From: Hexactinellida sp. DTS-2022
Taxonomy: Eukaryota > Porifera > Hexactinellida
DNA: 64,000 bases
Direction of reading: 5' to 3'
Assembly (NCBI GenBank): GCA_028753945.1
Contig: JAPNXP010000006.1
Location: 3,100,001-3,164,000, forward strand
Position numbers and translations under genes: made by a program. The notes under the pieces were generated by a model that made no database searches, was not told the DNA's origin, and saw only the letters and a list, made by a program, of their open reading frames with translations. Shown here piece after piece: positions 60,288 to 64,000 of the stretch. Position 1 is the stretch's first letter; every line of letters begins with the position of its first letter.

Positions 60288-60410
60288 CAAACACACACAC
60301 ACACACACAACAATCGAGATTTAATAATATAGATATAAGTTATATAAATTATATAAGTTATATAAGTTATATAAGTTATATAAGTTATATAAGTTATATA
60401 ATATATATGA
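60288..60410. repeat. (AC)n and 'ttatataagt' microsatellites
   Basis: An (AC)n run of about 20 bp is followed by seven or more units of 'ttatataag', ending at the exon at 60417. Confidence 0.9.
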
Positions 60411-60416
60411 TATCCC

Positions 60417-60773
60417 TTACTTACCCTCACGGATTTTATAATCAGCGATCAAGGCAAAAACTGAACACTCTAGATTCCATACTGCGGGTTTTTCCATTAG
60501 TAGGTGGATATATTGATCGATTAGTGGGATTTGAATTGTAATTGTGTTAAATTCTTCATCGACATCTCCACCAACATCTTCGAGCAAGATTTCTCTGGAG
60601 TTTAAAGGATTTTTTTTAGGATTGAAATTGATATTTTCTTCGAAGACTTCTTCATTCGTAGAACATCTACTAGCTTCAATTTTTAAAGTAGAAATGGCTA
60701 GAGTAGCTGGTTCATCTTCTTCCACGATTTTCCGCTTCTTTGGTTTATTGATTTCTATAGTGGTAATTTCCAT
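60417..60773 (-). CDS. MADF-like first exon in the 7.5 kb transposon
   Basis: The minus-strand frame starts at ATG 60773. A basic stretch (NKPKKRKIVEEDEP) may be a nuclear signal. A Glu/Asn-rich region follows. The end reads PLIDQYIHLLMEKPAVWNLE then ADYKIREG, which resembles the start of a MADF or related Myb/SANT DNA-binding domain ('lI..v...P.lW'). The exon stops at a good donor, GTAAGT, near 60424, so the domain should continue downstream past the minisatellite. I suspect it is the 5' exon of the minus-strand transposase-like gene, but no joining exon was located. Confidence 0.45.
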   Translation of the reverse strand: MEITTIEINKPKKRKIVEEDEPATLAISTLKIEASRCSTNEEVFEENINFNPKKNPLNSREILLEDVGGDVDEEFNTITIQIPLIDQYIHLLMEKPAVWNLECSVFALIADYKIREGK

Positions 60774-61189
60774 TCCTAATTGTATATTTCGGATGATAAC
60801 ACTAATATATGATGATGATAATAATATAGAAAATAATGTATAATAGAGATTAACGCATATCCTGGTAAATATACATATATCGCCAGCGTTAGAAACCCTA
60901 CTAGAATGCCTATTATTTTGATATGTGAATTAAATATAGAGGCGCATGCGCTCAGTACGATAGGCGTATGCGCTCAGTACCGTAGACGCATCCGCTCAGT
61001 ACTTTTAAATATATGGATTTGTGAGTGCTTATTGACAAATAAGCAATCTTTGTGTAGTAATGGTTGGCATAGTTTTTGATTTTGTTAACAGCTAATTAAA
61101 GCTATTTAGAGTGTTTTAATAGTCAGAATTGGCATCAAAAAAGTGGACTTACTTTGAAATGTAGGTGGAATAATGGAAATGTTTTGAAT

Positions 61190-61466
61190 GAGCATCACTA
61201 TGACCTTCAGGAGTAGTGTACTTGGGAAAGGCACTATGTGGCAGTACGGGCAGACTGACTACGGGTCTTAGTATTCACATGCCGGCAGTACGACTGGTAA
61301 TCTAGTAGTGACACTAGGTTGCGAGGCGCAATAAGAGTCGTCGAGGATTACCCTCCTGATGAGTCCCTGCGATGGGACGAAACCACTGACATATCATCCC
61401 TATGAGGTGGGTGCCTATGGACGACTAATCTCCATACTAGGTCGTGGCCTCATCTCATATCATCAG
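61190..61466 (+). repeat. Hammerhead-bearing repeat, copy E
   Basis: Begins 'gagcatcactatgaccttcagg' and ends 'ggtcgtggcctcatctcata'. It is shorter and more diverged than A, B and D. Confidence 0.8.
61337..61386 (+). ncRNA. Hammerhead ribozyme, copy E (degenerate)
   Basis: The core CUGAUGAG, GAAAC and GUC is kept and stem II (GUCCC/GGGAC) is perfect. Stem III (GUCG/CCAC) has one mismatch and stem I (GAGGA/CCCUC) another, so activity is doubtful. Confidence 0.7.
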
Positions 61467-61690
61467 TACCCATTCATTAATGAGGGAGTACTGATGATAT
61501 GAGATGAGGCCACGACCTAGTATGGAGACGAGTCGTCAATAGGCCCCCAACTCATAGGGATGATATGGTGCGCGCTACGCTGCACTGCTCATGGACGTAG
61601 GGTCCGGAGCCGGTGAGCGTGAGCATAACCAGCAGGTGGATCCCGAGCTAGAGGAAGACCTGGCGCGGCAGGAGTGAAGTGATATCTGTT
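61440..61690. repeat. Inverted junction and partial hammerhead repeat F
   Basis: 'atctcatatcatcagtac' and 'gtactgatgatatgagatg' form a hairpin joining copy E to an inverted partial copy F (matching the first ~70 bp of copy A, then diverging). The diverged part contains a 27-codon frame starting MDVGSGAGEREHNQQ and a doubled 'gaagtgatatctg'. No ribozyme core occurs in F. Confidence 0.7.
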
Positions 61691-61867
61691 CGGAAGTGAT
61701 ATCTGAACCGAGCGATGGAGCTAAAACAAGATTAAAACTAACTGTTGCCATAGTAGTATAGATAATACTGGTGACAAATAGGCACCATCTCCTACACAGG
61801 CAGAAAATGTGACCAAAAGATGAAAACAGTTAAAGCCTTCCATTTATGTAGGTGTTGTGAGTATCAC

Positions 61868-62060
61868 AAGGGATCACTGAGTGCCTTCAGGAGTACATGA
61901 GGTTGGGAGCCTTGTGTATGTGGCAGTACGGCAGTGGTTCCCAATCTGGGGTGCATGAACCCCTTGGGGGTGCACGGGAAACGTCTCGGGGGTGCATGGG
62001 ACAAGGAGTGGAATGAATATTGTTCATTTTAAATTAAGTTTTTAATTAATATATAGTTTT
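61868..62060. repeat. Truncated hammerhead repeat G and a hAT end
   Basis: 'atcactgagtgccttcaggag' to 'ggcagtacgg' is the first ~60 bp of the hammerhead repeat. It is followed at 61932 by CAGTGGTTCCCAATCTGGGG, a Charlie-type hAT terminus with 'gggggtgca' repeats. The other hAT end was not found. Confidence 0.6.
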
Positions 62061-62214
62061 AGTGAATACGGCCGCAGATCACCAATATGCTTACTCATTA
62101 TCGCGTGATGACGTAAATTGACCTATTTTAGGCCTATTTACGCTTTATAATCAACGTTAGAAGTGTATAAACCACAAACCAACCGCAAAGTGGTTGGTGT
62201 GTGGTTCTGTTCTG

Positions 62215-62260
62215 CCGCGAAGCGACCTAGCAAGCGAAGCGCGCTAGTATATATGTATAT
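62215..62260. repeat. Dispersed motif 'gcgaagcgacctagcaagcg'
   Basis: Related copies are at about 2206 (inverted), 34578, 38385, 39146 and 58365, each in AT-rich context. Probably the terminus of a repeat family. Confidence 0.55.
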
Positions 62261-62399
62261 ATATTAGGTTTCAATTATCAAGGAAAGGAAAGTTTATTTT
62301 GTGTAGATATTGTGCAAGGATTATTAGCTGAGGACTTATTTTGCTTTAAATTGACATTTATCTCTTAAAGATATCTGACTATAATAACTGAATCATTCC

Positions 62400-64000
62400 A
62401 GGCGCACCATAACATCTCGTAAATTCTCTTCAAATGAAATTTTCCGGGACAAGTTTTCTCTAAACTTACGAAGATATTTGTTGCAAGCTTCGAGGGCTTC
62501 CTCTGAAAACACTTTAAAGACCATGGCCATTGTTGTAGCCACTTATTACCTCATTACATGCGCCAACAGCTTATATAAAGTTGGTGTTATACTTGCCCAT
62601 GGGTAGTTTGAAATAATGTATTCGTAAGTACTTTACAGTGAAAATCAAGATGACGGGTGTCAACTTTTAAGCTAGAGTTCAGACTCGCAAAGTTACTGCT
62701 AGATTTTGATTAATAATAGCAATAAAATCGCGATCATGCTCTTCAAGAAGTGTAAGGATCCAAAATAGAAAATCATGTTGGTTATCTTCATGACGAATAA
62801 AACATGATCGAGCAATATTTCCAGTGGTGCTGGTACCTCCTTGGCTGTTAGGATAAACTATCTTCAGTCCTGTATGTTCTCATACAAATTTTTTCGATTT
62901 TTCTACATTGGGATGACTTGGCGACCACTCCTTTTTATGTTCAGCGTGCAAATGATATATTAATGTCATAAACCAACCAAAGACCCTTAAGTAACTATGG
63001 AGTGGCGAAACTGGAAGAATATCATGTTGTGAAGTAAACTTTTGTGTAATTCCGAAACGTTGTTCAGATGAAAGGGATAAAAAATCATCAATATCCACTT
63101 CTTCAAATATTTGTTCTGCACTTTGAATAGTTCTGTTTATTGGGAAACCATTCCTGATAAAAGATAGATATTTTAAATTGGATTTAGTCGTAGTTCATAA
63201 TTGACATGCAGCTCCTCCAGCGCCATCAATCATTGATCGAACTATCTTAATATACATTTTTTTCTGATTCACATCGATACTCACTTTCTCAAGTAACTCT
63301 GCTTCTTGGTTGATAATGTTGTCCATGATCAAATTTACATTCTCATATGAGTATTCTCTAGAGCGAGCAAGGCGATAGGTCTCAATACAAAGGGAGAATT
63401 TGGCTTAAGATTCGTCCAGCAAATTTGTGGTATGTCGGACGAGTCAGTGATAGAGATAATTTTGAAACCAAATAATATGAAGTTTTTTGTACTAATTTCA
63501 GGGTGTGGTGGAAGTTTATTATACGTAGAGTCGATGGCAACCAGATCCATCCAAACCATCCAAACCATCACATATCTCTATCTTAAGAAGGAAACCCCAT
63601 AAGTTATTTTCGGGTATGCTTACAAGTAACCTGGTTGTTGTTTGGATTAAAATCTACCGATAAGAGATAGCTAGACCGATTGGACTAAGAACTTTTTATA
63701 CTGAATATAGTAAACTCACTCACTAGCCCAACATCATGACGATGCTTAGTCAACTTTCAAAATGAAGTAAAAGTTATGTTTTCAGTGAGACAAAGACGAC
63801 GGATTTCAGTATATTTACTCCGGCCAATTTCTAACATATCAACCAAGTACGAGGCTTTGTCAAATGGTAATACATTTGAAGTTCTAGAAAATCCTCCATG
63901 TTCAATATTGGGCTAGATTAGCAGCATTGTACTCATGATCTTCATTGGCAATTAGATGTGATGTATACGCAGCGAGAGCTTTAGGCGATATGTTTTCAAG
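62400..64000 (-). pseudogene. Decayed transposase-like gene, runs off the window
   Basis: The minus strand from 64000 downward gives, in shifting frames: YLVDMLEIGRSKYTEIRRLC, RPIALLALENTH, VNLIMDNIINQEAELLEKVS, SMIDGAGGAACQL then a stop, GFPINRTIQSAEQIFEEVDI, DDFLSLSSEQRFG, LPVSPLHSYLRVFGWFMTLI, GLKIVYPNSQGGTSTTGNIA, LLEEHDRDFIAIINQN, and VFSEEALEACNKYLRKFREN. The blocks SPLH, GGTSTTGNxAR and SEEAxEAxNKxxRxFR are hallmarks, as I remember them, of a transposase-like family seen in Hydra, sponges and arthropods whose name I cannot give with confidence. In-frame stops and several frameshifts make it non-functional. The N-terminal part lies beyond 64000. Confidence 0.7.

Larger units (their letters stand above)
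53529..61024. mobile_element. 7.5 kb DNA transposon: Ulp1-PHD protease plus CxC/KDZ-like transposase
   Basis: The terminal inverted repeats (53541-53800 and 60846-61015) contain 'tactgagcgcatgcgcctac' repeated four times on the left and three on the right, then share 'ctagtaggaattctaacgct' and 'ccaggatatgcgttaatc'. An 8-bp direct repeat GATTTGTG flanks it (53521-53528, 61025-61032). Inside, the plus-strand protease gene (54237-56320) and the minus-strand transposase-like gene (58086-56437) converge tail to tail about 115 bp apart. A MADF-like exon and a minisatellite follow. The Ulp1 plus Cys-cluster combination is known from KDZ-type transposons; assigning this element there is inference. 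Confidence 0.75.

Overview
The window reads as an AT-rich eukaryotic nuclear genome from an invertebrate animal. It has GT/AG introns (one of 61 bp, another about 43 bp before a transposon landed in it), a single-pass receptor with a tyrosine-motif tail, a PARP remnant, and animal-type hAT, PIF/Harbinger and Tc1/pogo-like DNA transposons. A marine sponge or another early-branching metazoan is my best guess; this is inference. No rRNA, tRNA, bacterial operon or CRISPR array was seen.

1-9.8 kb: the 3' part of a plus-strand gene for a cell-surface receptor. The exons encode an Ig-like segment, an FN3-like segment, a Thr/Pro stalk, a transmembrane segment and a cytoplasmic tail with ITIM-like and SH2-docking tyrosine motifs, followed by a poly(A) signal. 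Several elements interrupt it: a ~3.9 kb element with long inverted ends, a 1.84 kb palindromic element inserted at a splice donor, a small hAT-like element, and a pogo-like element carrying a decayed protein gene.

9.9-34.4 kb: a ~24 kb array of composite repeats without genes. Sixteen full and two half copies of a ~120 bp near-perfect hairpin are embedded in larger AT-rich modules, with clusters of a 35-bp palindromic minisatellite, a hAT insertion and a 1.38 kb palindrome.

34.4-45.5 kb: mostly unassigned AT-rich DNA with transposon remnants, a frameshifted PARP catalytic-domain pseudogene (minus strand), an unrecognised minus-strand coding fragment, and two exons of an unrecognised minus-strand gene whose intron holds a PIF/Harbinger MITE.

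45.5-53 kb: nested transposons. A 3.6 kb hAT-like element contains a PIF/Harbinger derivative with an intact Myb/SANT-like gene and a tandem pair of 331-bp repeats that each carry a hammerhead ribozyme. A second element carries a diverged hammerhead with compensatory stem changes. A palindromic element follows, with another transposon in one arm.

53.5-61 kb: one 7.5 kb DNA transposon with terminal inverted repeats and an 8-bp target duplication. It encodes a plus-strand Ulp1-type SUMO protease with a C-terminal PHD finger and, convergently, a minus-strand Cys-cluster transposase-like protein (KDZ/CxC-like). It also has a MADF-like exon, a ~140-bp minisatellite and a hammerhead repeat. Both long genes carry frameshifts.

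61-64 kb: further hammerhead repeats in inverted arrangement, and a decayed minus-strand transposase gene that runs off the window.
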